NCBI RefSeq assembly: GCF_020880415.1
Contig: NZ_JAJIUJ010000111.1
Coordinates: 84,290-148,289, forward strand
From: Xanthomonas euvesicatoria pv. euvesicatoria
GTDB taxonomy: Bacteria > Pseudomonadota > Gammaproteobacteria > Xanthomonadales > Xanthomonadaceae
DNA: 64,000 nucleotides
Direction: 5' to 3'
Position numbers and translations under genes: made by a program. How positions within the stretch are numbered: the first letter of the stretch is position 1; each line of letters starts with the position of its first letter. This document shows, one piece after another, positions 16,835 to 25,367 of this stretch. A model generated the notes under the pieces. It was not told where the DNA came from, searched no databases, and was given only the letters and a program-made list of their open reading frames with translations.

Positions 16835-19669
16835 TCAGAAATCGGCGCTGTACTTCAGGCTCAACGCACGGTCGTCGCCGCGCTCGCCCACCCGCTGGTC
16901 GTAACCGAAACGCAGCTGGCTCTGCTGGCCAAGCGGTGCTGCAGCGGTGATGCCGAACAGACCCCCCGAACGTGCCGGTTGCATGCCACGCAGCGGTGCC
17001 CACGCATCCACCCCCACGAAGCTGGCATCTAGCGTCAAGCCATCGCTGCTCAGCGCCTGCTGCCATTCCGCATAGCCGCCCAGCTGGATACCGCGCCAGC
17101 GATACGCCGATCGCACGCCGGCAAGCGCCTGCGTGCGCGATGACGTATTCGCGTCGGCACGCAAGCCGAAGCCATCGCCGCCGCTTTCGCGGAAACCGTC
17201 GCTGCGCAAACGCACGTAATCCAGGCCCATATACGGCGTCAGGCTTGCATGCGCGCCACCCAGGCGGTACCCGGTTTCCAGATTGCTGCTGAGGTAACTG
17301 CCGCTGTAGTCGCTGAAGGCGCTGCTGCGGTCTTCGCCCAGCTGCAGGGTGCGCTCGATCTGCCGATTGACGTTGCCAAAGCCCACTTGGCCCAGCGTGT
17401 ACGCAGCGCCCAATGTCGTGCCCCAATACAGCTGCGCCTGCACCTGACGATCGCGCCCGCGTGCCCCATCCAGGTCGCCCAGACTACTGGAGCGCGTTTC
17501 GCCGAACGCAAAACCGGTGACCGCACCGGAAGCCAGACGCACATCGTTGCCCATCATCCAGCCGGAGGTGGCAAAGCCCGAAGTGGTTGCACCGCCCTCG
17601 CCCGGCCCGCCGAGTGCCCGTTGCCAGTTGCCCAACAGACGCGGCTGTTGCGAGAGCCCATCGAAATGCGCTGCCAGCGCGCGGCGACCCAGATCGATGG
17701 TGTGGAAGGTCATCGCCGCAGAGTCGGCATGCGCACGGCCGGACAGGCTGCGCAGCGAATCCGCCGCGGCCTTGGCGGTTGGCGATTGTTGCAAGGCAGC
17801 TGCAGCGCGAATGAAGCCGCCGCTGAGCGCACCGTTGCCCTGGAACTGCTGCGCATCGACCTGCTGGAACGCCTGCTCGACGCGGATGGCCGAATCCATC
17901 GACGCGGTGCCGATCGCGCCCAGCGACGCAGCGACCGCGGTGACATCCATGCGCTGCAGCGACACATACGCGGTGTTGGCGTCGTAGCTGCGCGTGGCGC
18001 TCAGAAAGGTCACCGCCGGCCCGCTGCTCAGCGTGTCGAATGTGCCTTGCAAGCCATTGGTCGCCTGCAGCACCGCGTAGGTCGTGTTGTTGGCGACGTA
18101 GTCGCGCCGACCGAGCAATTGCAGGTCGCCGGCGATGGTCGCCGTGCCCGCGACATTCAACCGGTCACCCACATTCAGTGCCAGGCGACCATTGCTGGCC
18201 TGCGTGTAGTTGCCGGCAATGGAGGCGGTCGCGCCGTTGACCTGCAAGGTCCCGGCGTTGTCGACCCGACCACCGATGTTGCCTGCGCCAACCAGGCGCG
18301 CGCCATTGGCGACGCTCACCCGCGCACTCTGCAAACTGGCGGTCTGCAAGGTGCCGCCAAGGACCTGGGTGTCGCCGCTAAACGTATTGGCCGTGCTGCT
18401 CAATACCAAGGTCCCGGTGCCGCGCTTGGTCAGGCCGCCGGTGCCACTGATGTCGTTGGCCCACGTCGAACGCAAGGTCGTGACATTGACATCCACCGTG
18501 CCCCAATCGAAGCGTGCCGGCCCCAACACTGCCTTGCCGACGTTGAGCAGGCCGTAGCCGAAGACCGGATCCACGCCCGCAGCCCCCAAGTCGGTGGCGG
18601 TTCCCAGCAAGGTCTGGCGCACAAGATCATTGTTGAAATACGGAAATGCCTGCCACACCAGCGCAGCCGCACCGGAGACCAGCGGCGCTGCGAACGAGGT
18701 GCCGCTGCCGTAGAAATAACGGACATTGCCGGCAGTGGCGTCCGGGTCGATGAACAGCGAAGTGCCTGGCGCGACCAGGCAGTAGCGCATCGCCACACCA
18801 CAGGCGTTGGAGTACGACGCCAGTTGCGTCGGGTTGGCGGTATCCAGCGCGCCGACCACCAACCAACCGCGCTCCAGATCGGCCGCCGGCAGCGTCCCGT
18901 TCGGGCCAGGCTGACTGGGCAGCGCCGCCGTATCCGAGGGCTGCGAGCGCGATTCATTGCCCGACGCGAACACCACCAGCCCATCGTTGCTGAGGATGAA
19001 AGGGCGGTACTCCTGGGCAATCTGATTGGTCACCGTCGGGTCGTTCCAATACAGGCCGCCCCACGAATTGTTCATGATGCGCACACCGGCACTGATCAGA
19101 TCGGCATGCACCGGCCCCAGACCGAGCGGTCCATCGACCTCGTTGCCGTCGCCGCTGCCGTCATCGTCCGGCGCACGGTCGCTGATGATGCGTGCAGACA
19201 CCAGGCCCGCACCCGGCGCGATGCCGCCGGGCCATTGCCCGACCGCACGCCCGGCGGCCAGCTCGGCCACCACGGTCCCGTGCCCGACCACATCGCCCAC
19301 CGCGGTGTTGTTGGTGCGTGGATCCACATAGATGAAGCTGTCGCTGACGCGTCCCTGCAACGCCGGATGATTGGCATTGATGCCGGTATCGATGACACCG
19401 ATGCGGTACCCCGCGCCGGTAAAGCCAAGCGCCTGTGCCGCACGCGCGTTGGTCAGCGCCAGATGCGCATCGATCGCAGGCTCCGGGGTCGTTGGCGTCG
19501 TCACCGGTGGCGGCGGTGATGTTGGCGGCGGAGGCGGTGGTGGCGAGGTCACCGGCGGTGCGGCCGGGGTGCTTTGACGGGCAATGCCCCCGCCGCCGCC
19601 GCCACACGCGGTCAACGCAACCGCCAGCGCCGAGGCCAGTACGGTCCTGGCGACGTCTTGCTTCTTCAT
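16835..19669 (-). CDS. S8 serine protease autotransporter with lipoprotein-type signal
   Basis: From the ATG at 19669 (GGAGAA site upstream) the product has 944 residues. The signal ends in a lipobox LALTAC (Cys 22), followed by Gly6 and a Pro-rich linker (about 35-62). The subtilisin domain holds Asp 94 (VIDTG), His 130 (HGTVV) and Ser 325 (GTSFAAP). A passenger-associated repeat (GTGTLVLSSTANTFSGDT, about 410-430) and a long beta-helix region follow. The last ~270 residues form an autotransporter beta-barrel ending in Phe. It should display or release a protease outside the cell, perhaps a virulence factor. The lipobox suggests the N-terminus is lipidated. Confidence 0.9.
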   Translation of the reverse strand: MKKQDVARTVLASALAVALTACGGGGGGIARQSTPAAPPVTSPPPPPPPTSPPPPVTTPTTPEPAIDAHLALTNARAAQALGFTGAGYRIGVIDTGINANHPALQGRVSDSFIYVDPRTNNTAVGDVVGHGTVVAELAAGRAVGQWPGGIAPGAGLVSARIISDRAPDDDGSGDGNEVDGPLGLGPVHADLISAGVRIMNNSWGGLYWNDPTVTNQIAQEYRPFILSNDGLVVFASGNESRSQPSDTAALPSQPGPNGTLPAADLERGWLVVGALDTANPTQLASYSNACGVAMRYCLVAPGTSLFIDPDATAGNVRYFYGSGTSFAAPLVSGAAALVWQAFPYFNNDLVRQTLLGTATDLGAAGVDPVFGYGLLNVGKAVLGPARFDWGTVDVNVTTLRSTWANDISGTGGLTKRGTGTLVLSSTANTFSGDTQVLGGTLQTASLQSARVSVANGARLVGAGNIGGRVDNAGTLQVNGATASIAGNYTQASNGRLALNVGDRLNVAGTATIAGDLQLLGRRDYVANNTTYAVLQATNGLQGTFDTLSSGPAVTFLSATRSYDANTAYVSLQRMDVTAVAASLGAIGTASMDSAIRVEQAFQQVDAQQFQGNGALSGGFIRAAAALQQSPTAKAAADSLRSLSGRAHADSAAMTFHTIDLGRRALAAHFDGLSQQPRLLGNWQRALGGPGEGGATTSGFATSGWMMGNDVRLASGAVTGFAFGETRSSSLGDLDGARGRDRQVQAQLYWGTTLGAAYTLGQVGFGNVNRQIERTLQLGEDRSSAFSDYSGSYLSSNLETGYRLGGAHASLTPYMGLDYVRLRSDGFRESGGDGFGLRADANTSSRTQALAGVRSAYRWRGIQLGGYAEWQQALSSDGLTLDASFVGVDAWAPLRGMQPARSGGLFGITAAAPLGQQSQLRFGYDQRVGERGDDRALSLKYSADF

Positions 19670-19823
19670 TGGTGTTCTCCCCGAACCCATTCCATGGATG
19701 GGGCCCAATCGGGCCCGAATAATGCTTTGCTTACTTTAAATCGGAAAGCGTGCGCGTGGGGCGCGCGCTGGCGCGGCGCCGCCATGAGGCAGATAATCGT
19801 TTCACTTTAAACGGTATCTGCTC

Positions 19824-20999
19824 ATGTCCGACATCGTCATCGTTGCTGCCAAACGTACTGCCATCGGCTCGTTCCTCGGCCAATTCAATGCGGTGCCGGC
19901 ACCCACGCTCGCCGCGGCTGCTATCCAGGGCGCACTCGCGCAATCGGGCATCGCGCCTGCCGATATTTCCGAAGTCATCGTCGGCTGCGTGCTGCCGGCC
20001 AATCTGGGCCAGGCACCTGCGCGTCAGGCCGCGATCGCCGCAGGCATTCCTACCTCGACCGGCGCCACCACCATCAACAAGGTGTGCGGCTCGGGAATGA
20101 AGGCGATCATGTTGGGGCACGACCTGATCAAGGCCGGCTCGGCCAGCATCGTGGTGGCCGGCGGCATGGAGTCGATGAGCAATGCCCCGCATCTGCTGCC
20201 CAACTCGCGCACCGGCAACCGCTACGGCAATTTTCAGGCGGTCGATCACATGGCCTGGGACGGTCTGACGAATCCGTATGACGGCCAGGCCATGGGCGTG
20301 TTCGGCGAAGCCACTGCGGAGAAGTTCGGCTTCAGCCGCGCCGACCAGGATGCGTTCGCCATCGCCTCGGTGGAACGCGCGCAGGCGGCGCAGCGCAGCG
20401 GCGCGTTTGCCGACGAAATCGTGCCGGTGACGGTGACCACGCGCAAGGGCGACGTCGTCGTCGACAGCGATGAGCAGCCGGGCAAGTCCGACGTGGCCAA
20501 GATTCCGACGCTGAAGCCAGCCTTCAAGAAAGACGGCAGCGTGACCGCGGCCAGTTCCTCGAGTATTTCCGATGGAGCGGCAATCACCGTGCTAATGAGC
20601 GCGGACGACGCGCAACGCCGTGGCGTGACGCCGCTGGCACGCATCGTTGGCCATGTCACCCACGCTCAGGAACCGGAGTGGTTCACCACCGCACCGGTCG
20701 CTGCGATCCAGTCGCTGGTCAGCAAGCTCGGCTGGCGATTGGACGATGTGGATCTGTTCGAAATCAACGAAGCCTTCGCCGTCGTGGCGATGGCACCGAT
20801 CAGGCAACTCGGCATCGCGCACGATAAGGTCAATGTGCATGGCGGCGCCTGCGCATTGGGTCATCCGATCGGTGCATCCGGCGCGCGTTTGGTGGTGACA
20901 TTGGTGAACGCGTTGCGCAGCCGCGGAGGCAAGCGCGGAATCGCCACGCTGTGCATCGGCGGCGGCGAAGCCACTGCCATTGCTATCGAATTGATTTAA
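19824..20999 (+). CDS. Acetyl-CoA C-acetyltransferase (thiolase)
   Basis: This 391-residue type II thiolase has the nucleophile Cys 88 in INKVCGSGMKA, the NEAFA motif, His 347 in GHPIGASGAR, and the second Cys 377 in LCIGGGEA. It condenses or cleaves acetoacetyl-CoA in short-chain fatty acid, ketone-body or polyhydroxybutyrate metabolism. No phbB/phbC or CoA-transferase gene is adjacent, so the pathway is open. It diverges from the autotransporter gene; the ~150-bp spacer is AT-rich with two CTTTAAA words. Confidence 0.88.
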   Translation: MSDIVIVAAKRTAIGSFLGQFNAVPAPTLAAAAIQGALAQSGIAPADISEVIVGCVLPANLGQAPARQAAIAAGIPTSTGATTINKVCGSGMKAIMLGHDLIKAGSASIVVAGGMESMSNAPHLLPNSRTGNRYGNFQAVDHMAWDGLTNPYDGQAMGVFGEATAEKFGFSRADQDAFAIASVERAQAAQRSGAFADEIVPVTVTTRKGDVVVDSDEQPGKSDVAKIPTLKPAFKKDGSVTAASSSSISDGAAITVLMSADDAQRRGVTPLARIVGHVTHAQEPEWFTTAPVAAIQSLVSKLGWRLDDVDLFEINEAFAVVAMAPIRQLGIAHDKVNVHGGACALGHPIGASGARLVVTLVNALRSRGGKRGIATLCIGGGEATAIAIELI

Positions 21000-21041
21000 T
21001 TATCTTTAACGGCGATTTTGCAAAACTGAATGCGCGTGCGC

Positions 21042-21069
21042 TTGACACTTGTCTTGTGGCCGTCATCAT
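21042..21069 (+). promoter_or_regulatory. Sigma-70-type promoter for the Ala-rich lipoprotein
   Basis: A perfect TTGACA (21042-21047) is followed after 16 bp by CATCAT (21064-21069). It lies about 50 bp before the ATG at 21122. The gene's codon bias suggests strong expression, which fits a consensus -35 box. Confidence 0.5.
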
Positions 21070-21121
21070 GTCGGGGGCGCGCAATAGCGCGTTGCCTAAT
21101 CTAACGACGAGGATTGAAACA

Positions 21122-21463
21122 ATGACCATTAACAAGCTGCTGATCGCAATGGCTCTGGGCCTGGCCCTGACCGCTTGCTCGAAGCCGGAACAGGCTCAGG
21201 ACGCTGCTGCTTCGGCTAACGAAGCTGCTGCCGACGCTCAGACCGCTGCCGACCAGGCTGCTGCCTCGGGCTCGCAGTCGGCTGACGCCGCTCAGGCTGC
21301 TGCCAACACCGCTGCTGCTTCGGCCGACACCGCTGCTGACGCTGCTCAGGCTGCTTCCGGCGCCGCGACCGACGCTGCTGCTGACCAGGCTGCCGACGCT
21401 GCCAAGACGGCTGAAGACACCGCCAAGGCTGCCAAGGACACCGCAGAAGAAGCCAAGAAGTAA
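21122..21463 (+). CDS. Alanine-rich outer-membrane lipoprotein (abundant)
   Basis: This 113-residue protein has the signal MTINKLLIAMALGLALTAC, with Cys 19 as lipidation site. The mature part is a single long helix of Ala/Asp/Gln/Thr repeats, like the alanine-zipper trimers of Lpp-type proteins. About two thirds of its alanine codons are GCT, unlike the GCC/GCG use of neighbours including its paralogue at 21692. This is the codon pattern of very highly expressed genes. A consensus-like promoter and a strong terminator mark a single-gene transcript. It lies in the envelope and may tether or space the outer membrane (inference). Confidence 0.8.
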   Translation: MTINKLLIAMALGLALTACSKPEQAQDAAASANEAAADAQTAADQAAASGSQSADAAQAAANTAAASADTAADAAQAASGAATDAAADQAADAAKTAEDTAKAAKDTAEEAKK

Positions 21464-21490
21464 TCACTTCTTGACTCCAAGCGAGTTCGG

Positions 21491-21524
21491 AAAAAGCCGC
21501 TGGTTTCCAGCGGCTTTTTCTTTG
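21491..21524 (+). terminator. Strong rho-independent terminator
   Basis: A 13-bp stem (AAAAAGCCGCTGG pairing with CCAGCGGCTTTTT) closes a TTT loop, with further T residues after it. It begins 28 bp past the lipoprotein stop. Confidence 0.92.
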
Positions 21525-21691
21525 TCTGCCAATCAAGCCTCGCACACCGTGACAGCAGCAAGGACACGAACAACCTGCACGATTGCGTCTGTCTCCCCGG
21601 CGGCTGAATGGCCAGCGACGCATTGACGCAGACTGCATCGCCTCCTGCATAAGCTCCGGCTTCCAACACCGGAACAGGAACAGGACCACCC

Positions 21692-22018
21692 ATGAAGACG
21701 ATCCGCATGCTGTCGTTGAGCGCCATCGCCGCTCTCACCCTTGCTGCCTGTCAGGGCCCGGATGCCGAGCAGGCGCGCCGCGATGCCGCTTCTGCCGCCA
21801 AGCACGCCGCCGCCGCGACCGAACAGGCCGCCGACCGTGCGGCAGTGGAAGCGAAGGCCGCAACTGCCGATGCACGCGTGGCTGCGCGCGAGTTGGCCGC
21901 AGACGCCAGCCGCGCCACCGCCAATGCGGCCGATGCCACTGCCGACAAGACGCGCGAAATGGCCAACAAGGCCGAACAGAACGCCGACAAGCACGACGCC
22001 GACCACGCGCAGCACTGA
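21692..22018 (+). CDS. Second alanine-rich lipoprotein
   Basis: This 108-residue protein begins MKTIRMLSLSAIAALTLAAC, a lipoprotein signal with Cys 20. The mature part is one Ala/Asp/Lys/Glu-rich helix with heptad-like repeats, ending in His/Asp-rich HDADHAQH. It resembles its upstream neighbour in design but uses ordinary GC-rich codons (GCC, GCG, GCA), so it is probably less abundant or a diverged duplicate. No retained Lys at the C-terminus of the Lpp type is seen, so covalent peptidoglycan attachment is unlikely. Confidence 0.75.
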   Translation: MKTIRMLSLSAIAALTLAACQGPDAEQARRDAASAAKHAAAATEQAADRAAVEAKAATADARVAARELAADASRATANAADATADKTREMANKAEQNADKHDADHAQH

Positions 22019-22045
22019 GTCGCTCCCCTCTCGCAGCACCCGCAA

Positions 22046-22072
22046 CGCGCCGGCCATGTGCCGGCGCGCTTG
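22046..22072 (+). terminator. Terminator hairpin after the second lipoprotein
   Basis: A perfect 9-bp GC stem (CGCGCCGGC pairing with GCCGGCGCG) closes a CATGT loop and is followed by CTTGTCT. It lies 28 bp past the stop at 22018. Confidence 0.65.
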
Positions 22073-22125
22073 TCTCGGCCGACGGGTGGCTCGTGTTGTC
22101 GAGGCCGGCAGGCTAGCATTCGCAT

Positions 22126-23835
22126 ATGTCCTCTTCTTTTACGTCGCGCCGGCGCAACCAGCTGGCGCTGATTTTTTCTGCGCTGATCTTCGTCGTCATC
22201 GGAATCGGCATCTTCGTGGGTGCCCGCCGTTCGCTGGCCGACGCTGCGCTGGTGTCGCACACCCACGAGGTGATCGGGCGGGTGGACGAGATCCAGGCGC
22301 GCGTGCTCGATGCCGAATCGGCGCAGCGCGGCTTCCTGCTTACCGGCAACGACGCCTACCTGCTGGACTACCAGACCAGTGTCGAACGTCTGCCGATCCT
22401 GCTGGACAACCTGCGCCGCCTGATCGTCGACAACCCCGCACAGGAGCAGCACCTGGCGCAGTTGCAACGGCTGGTGGAAACCCGCCTGCGGCAGATTCAG
22501 CACGTGCTCGACCTCTATGCGCAAGGTGGGCTGGAGCCGGCACGTGCCGACATCCGGCAGAGCGCATTCCGCACTACCAGCGCCATCCGCGAGCAGGCAT
22601 TGACGATGGTGCAGCGCGAACAGGAGCTGCTGGCACAACGCGCGCGAAGCAGCGAACAAAGCGCCAACCTGTTGCTGGCACTGGCATTGGCCGGCATTCC
22701 GTTCGGGCTGTTGGTGGTGGGCATGGTCTATGCGCTGTTGATGCGCGAACTGCGCCACCGCGCGCAGGCAGAACAGCTGGCGGCGCAGGCCAATCGCGAG
22801 TTGGGCGAGAGCATCGAGGCACTGCAGCGCAGTACCGCCGATCTCAACCTGCTCAGCCGTTACACCGGCCTGCTGCAGAGCTGCATCAGTGCCGAAGAAG
22901 CGTTGATGGTCAGCAGCCGTACCCTGGCCGGCCTGCTGCCGGGCGTGGCGGGAAGCGTGTACCTGCTGCGCGCCTCGCAGGACCGCGCCGAGGCGATCAG
23001 CCACTGGGGCGAGCCGCTGGTGCGCAGCGCGCCGCATCTGTCGCCCGAGCAGTGCTGGGCGCTGCGCCGCGGCCAGCCGCATATCGTCCAAGACCTGGGC
23101 CGGGATGCGCTGTGTGCGCATATCGAAGAACCCGCACACGATGCATCCGTCACCACCGCGTGCCTGCCGATGTCGGCGCAAGGCACCCAGCTCGGGTTTC
23201 TGTTCCTGTCTGCCGCCGGCCCGGGGCCGATGCCGCGGCTGGAAATCGCCGAGGCGGCCGCCGAACAGTTGTCGTTGGCGCTGAGCAACCTGCGTCTGCG
23301 CGAGTCGCTGCGCCGGCAGTCGATCCGCGATGCGCTGACGGGGCTGTATAACCGCCGCTATCTGGAAGAATCGCTGAGCCACGAGTTGGCGCGGTGCGCA
23401 CGGCGTGGTCTGCCGTTGTCGGTCTTGATGCTGGACGTGGACCATTTCAAGCAGTTCAACGACAGCCAGGGCCATGCCGGCGGCGACCTGTTGCTGGCAG
23501 CGGTGGGCGAATTGCTGCTGACCCGCCTGCGCGCCGAGGACGTGGCATGCCGCTACGGCGGTGAGGAATTCACCGTCCTTCTGCCCGAAGCCGATGGCGA
23601 AGAAGCCATGCGCGTGGCCGAGCAGATTCGCAGTTACATCGCCGCGCTGGCGGTCAGCGACGGTGCGCGCGCCTTGCCGAAGGTGACTGCCTCGATCGGC
23701 GTGGCCAGCTTCCCTGCCGATGGCGAACAGGGTGCGAGCCTGATCCAGAAAGCCGACGCAGCGCTGTATCGTGCCAAGCATGCTGGGCGCAACCGGGTCG
23801 AGCGATACGGTGCTGCTACGGACAGTGCGGACTGA
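22126..23835 (+). CDS. Membrane diguanylate cyclase, CHASE3-GAF-GGDEF
   Basis: The protein has 569 residues. TM1 (about 13-33) and TM2 (about 185-205) flank a periplasmic CHASE3-like sensor helix bundle (DAESAQRGFLLTGND). A coiled-coil linker, a GAF domain (about 250-395) and a GGDEF domain follow. The active-site loop is YGGEEF (GGEEF 478-482), a competent variant, and an RxxD inhibitory site (RAED, 469-472) lies five residues before it. It should make cyclic di-GMP from GTP, with product feedback, in response to an extracellular or membrane signal. No EAL domain is present. Confidence 0.9.
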   Translation: MSSSFTSRRRNQLALIFSALIFVVIGIGIFVGARRSLADAALVSHTHEVIGRVDEIQARVLDAESAQRGFLLTGNDAYLLDYQTSVERLPILLDNLRRLIVDNPAQEQHLAQLQRLVETRLRQIQHVLDLYAQGGLEPARADIRQSAFRTTSAIREQALTMVQREQELLAQRARSSEQSANLLLALALAGIPFGLLVVGMVYALLMRELRHRAQAEQLAAQANRELGESIEALQRSTADLNLLSRYTGLLQSCISAEEALMVSSRTLAGLLPGVAGSVYLLRASQDRAEAISHWGEPLVRSAPHLSPEQCWALRRGQPHIVQDLGRDALCAHIEEPAHDASVTTACLPMSAQGTQLGFLFLSAAGPGPMPRLEIAEAAAEQLSLALSNLRLRESLRRQSIRDALTGLYNRRYLEESLSHELARCARRGLPLSVLMLDVDHFKQFNDSQGHAGGDLLLAAVGELLLTRLRAEDVACRYGGEEFTVLLPEADGEEAMRVAEQIRSYIAALAVSDGARALPKVTASIGVASFPADGEQGASLIQKADAALYRAKHAGRNRVERYGAATDSAD

Positions 23836-23859
23836 AGGCAGCGGACGAGGCCACGGCGG

Positions 23860-23968
23860 GCAGCCAGGCGCGGCTGCGCACGAAGCCGGGAGGTAGCACG
23901 CGGAGACTGCGGCCCTGGTGCGCCGCGCGCACCCACTTGACGGCTGCTCGCAGCGTTTGCCGACAGCT
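23860..23968 (+). repeat. Dispersed intergenic repeat, copy D (degenerate)
   Basis: The stretch aligns with copy B through GGAGGTAGCACGCGGAGACTGCGG, CGCGCCCAC-TTGACGGCTGCTCGC and CGTTTGCCGACAGC. It has the same orientation as copies A to C and lies between the diguanylate cyclase and bactofilin genes. Confidence 0.4.
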
Positions 23969-24068
23969 TCGGCGCGCGCGTCGTCCATCCCGGTTTGCGG
24001 AGTTCGTCACACAAAAGATCCAGTTGCGCAGCGATAGTCGGCCTCGACCCCTAAAGCGAGGCAGTCCG

Positions 24069-24626
24069 ATGTCGATGTGGCGCGATCAAGGTCCCAATAA
24101 GAAAGACGGCGTTCCGGTCACCCCCGAGGTTCCTGCGGCCGATGGCAGGCTCTTCACCGCCGAGGCCAGCCCCGCGCCGCCGGTGCCCGCCGCCGCAGCG
24201 CCCAGCGTCGCGCCGGCAGCTGCGGCCACGCAGCGTCACAGCGAAGCGAAAGAGTCGCTGATCGCTGCCGACATCAGCATCGAAGGCAAGATCGAAGGCG
24301 CCGGCCATGTGCGTCTGGCCGGCCGCTTCAAGGGCGATGTCAACGTCAAGGGCGATCTGACCATCGAACGCGGCGCCAAGCTCAATGGCGGCGTGCGCGC
24401 CAACAAGGTGATCATCGCCGGCGAGCTGGAGGGCAACATCGAATCTGCCGCGCAGGTCGAACTGCAGACGTCCGGTGTGTTGGTCGGCGACGTCAAGGCC
24501 GGCAGCCTCACGGTGGCCTCGGGTGCGCGCATGCGCGGCCAGGCCGATTTCGGCTGGGGCGATGATGGCGGCAAGCCGGTCACTGCCAGCAAGCCGGTGG
24601 TCAGCGGAGACAGCGACGCCACATGA
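24069..24626 (+). CDS. Bactofilin (polymer-forming cytoskeletal protein)
   Basis: The product has 185 residues from the ATG at 24069. A disordered Pro/Ala tail (about 20-60) leads into the bactofilin right-handed beta-helix (about 65-160), recognised by SLIAADISIEGKIEGAGHVRLAGRFKGDV and the repeating I/V-x-G pattern (short hydrophobic-Gly turns). A Gly/Asp-rich C-terminal tail follows. Bactofilins polymerise without nucleotide into membrane-associated filaments that organise cell-wall enzymes, stalks or motility machinery. The frame is open upstream to 23937, but MSMWRDQG is the natural start. Its stop overlaps the start of the zinc-ribbon gene (ATGA). Confidence 0.88.
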   Translation: MSMWRDQGPNKKDGVPVTPEVPAADGRLFTAEASPAPPVPAAAAPSVAPAAAATQRHSEAKESLIAADISIEGKIEGAGHVRLAGRFKGDVNVKGDLTIERGAKLNGGVRANKVIIAGELEGNIESAAQVELQTSGVLVGDVKAGSLTVASGARMRGQADFGWGDDGGKPVTASKPVVSGDSDAT

Positions 24627-24988
24627 GTGCACCTCGCCCGGGCACGCCCGGCGCCACGCGCAGCTGCCCGCACTGCAAGGCGACGATCCTGGAAAGCGCC
24701 AGCGTCTGCCCTGCGTGCAAGCACCACCTGCGCTTCGATTCGGCGGCTGCGCAACACGCGCAGCCGGCGCCGATCGTGCCGCTCAAGGTCGACGGCACCA
24801 TCCGCCACCCGGCCGACGGCGATCCGTGGGAATACACGGTGGTGGTGGTGGTGCGCAACGGGAAGGGCGAGGAGATCCGTCGCCAGGTGGTCGATGTCGG
24901 CGCCATGCACGGCGGCGAAGAACGCGGCTTCACCCTGGCGGTGGAAGCGAGCGCGGTGCGTTCGCCCGGGCGGCGTACGCGGCATTGA
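24623..24988 (+). CDS. Zinc-ribbon protein coupled to bactofilin
   Basis: This 121-residue protein overlaps the bactofilin stop by four bases, so the two are translationally coupled. An N-terminal zinc ribbon (CPHC at 15-18 and CPAC at 29-32) is followed by a beta-sandwich-like part (WEYTVVVVVRNGKGEEI; GFTLAVEASAVRS). No known function. The coupling suggests that it works with the bactofilin filament. Two copies of the dispersed repeat follow its stop. Confidence 0.75.
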   Translation: MSAPRPGTPGATRSCPHCKATILESASVCPACKHHLRFDSAAAQHAQPAPIVPLKVDGTIRHPADGDPWEYTVVVVVRNGKGEEIRRQVVDVGAMHGGEERGFTLAVEASAVRSPGRRTRH

Positions 24989-24990
24989 GA

Positions 24991-25127
24991 ACAGCTGACA
25001 AAACGACTGCGCAGCTGCCAGGCGGGCGCGGCCGGTGCTCGGAATCGGCATGTACCACGCGTACACCGCGGTTCCTTCGTACCGTCCACGCCACCTGACG
25101 GCCGCTCGCTACGTTTTGTTGGCCGCT
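24991..25127 (+). repeat. Dispersed intergenic repeat, copy B
   Basis: This is the clearest partner of copy A (14055-14208). Shared blocks include CAGGCGGGCGCG, GGTGCTCGGAATCGGCA, CGTACACCGCGGTTCC, CCACCTGACGGCCGCTCGCTACGT and GTTGGCC. It starts three bases after the stop of the zinc-ribbon gene. Confidence 0.65.
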
Positions 25128-25148
25128 CTGAGGCGTCCACGATCCACG

Positions 25149-25270
25149 CGGCTGCCAACACTAAACGCGCACTGCCGGACGAACGTGGCGGTGAGTTGAT
25201 CGGCATGTGCCGTGCGTGCACCCGTAGCCCCTGTGCGCCGTCCACGCCCGTCCGGCGGCTGCTCGCGAGG
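25149..25270 (+). repeat. Dispersed intergenic repeat, copy C (diverged)
   Basis: The stretch follows copy B in tandem and the same direction. Matches to B include GATCGGCATGTGCCGTGCGTGCACCC, CGCCGTCCACGCC and CGGCGGCTGCTCGCGAG. Confidence 0.5.
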
Positions 25271-25367
25271 GAGTGGCACCTGCCGGTAAGCGCGCGCCGC
25301 GCGAAGGCACCGCCGCACGCGGTTCCCATTCTCAGGATCTGCACACCGGCTTGGCCAGAGTTGCCGC

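Larger units (their letters stand above)
24989..25367. other. Intergenic region made largely of two repeat copies
   Basis: The interval holds copies B and C of the dispersed repeat, then about 95 bp of unremarkable DNA before the exonuclease gene. No coding frame of quality is present. Confidence 0.6.

Noticed and set aside
17249..19519. Long plus-strand frame of 756 codons opposite the autotransporter
   Set aside because: It is the shadow of the 944-residue minus-strand gene in GC-rich DNA, is Arg/Gly/His-rich, and has no family match or ribosome site.
21751..23988. Long minus-strand frame of 745 codons
   Set aside because: It lies opposite the second lipoprotein and the diguanylate cyclase, both of which are clear; it has shadow composition (Gln/Arg/His).
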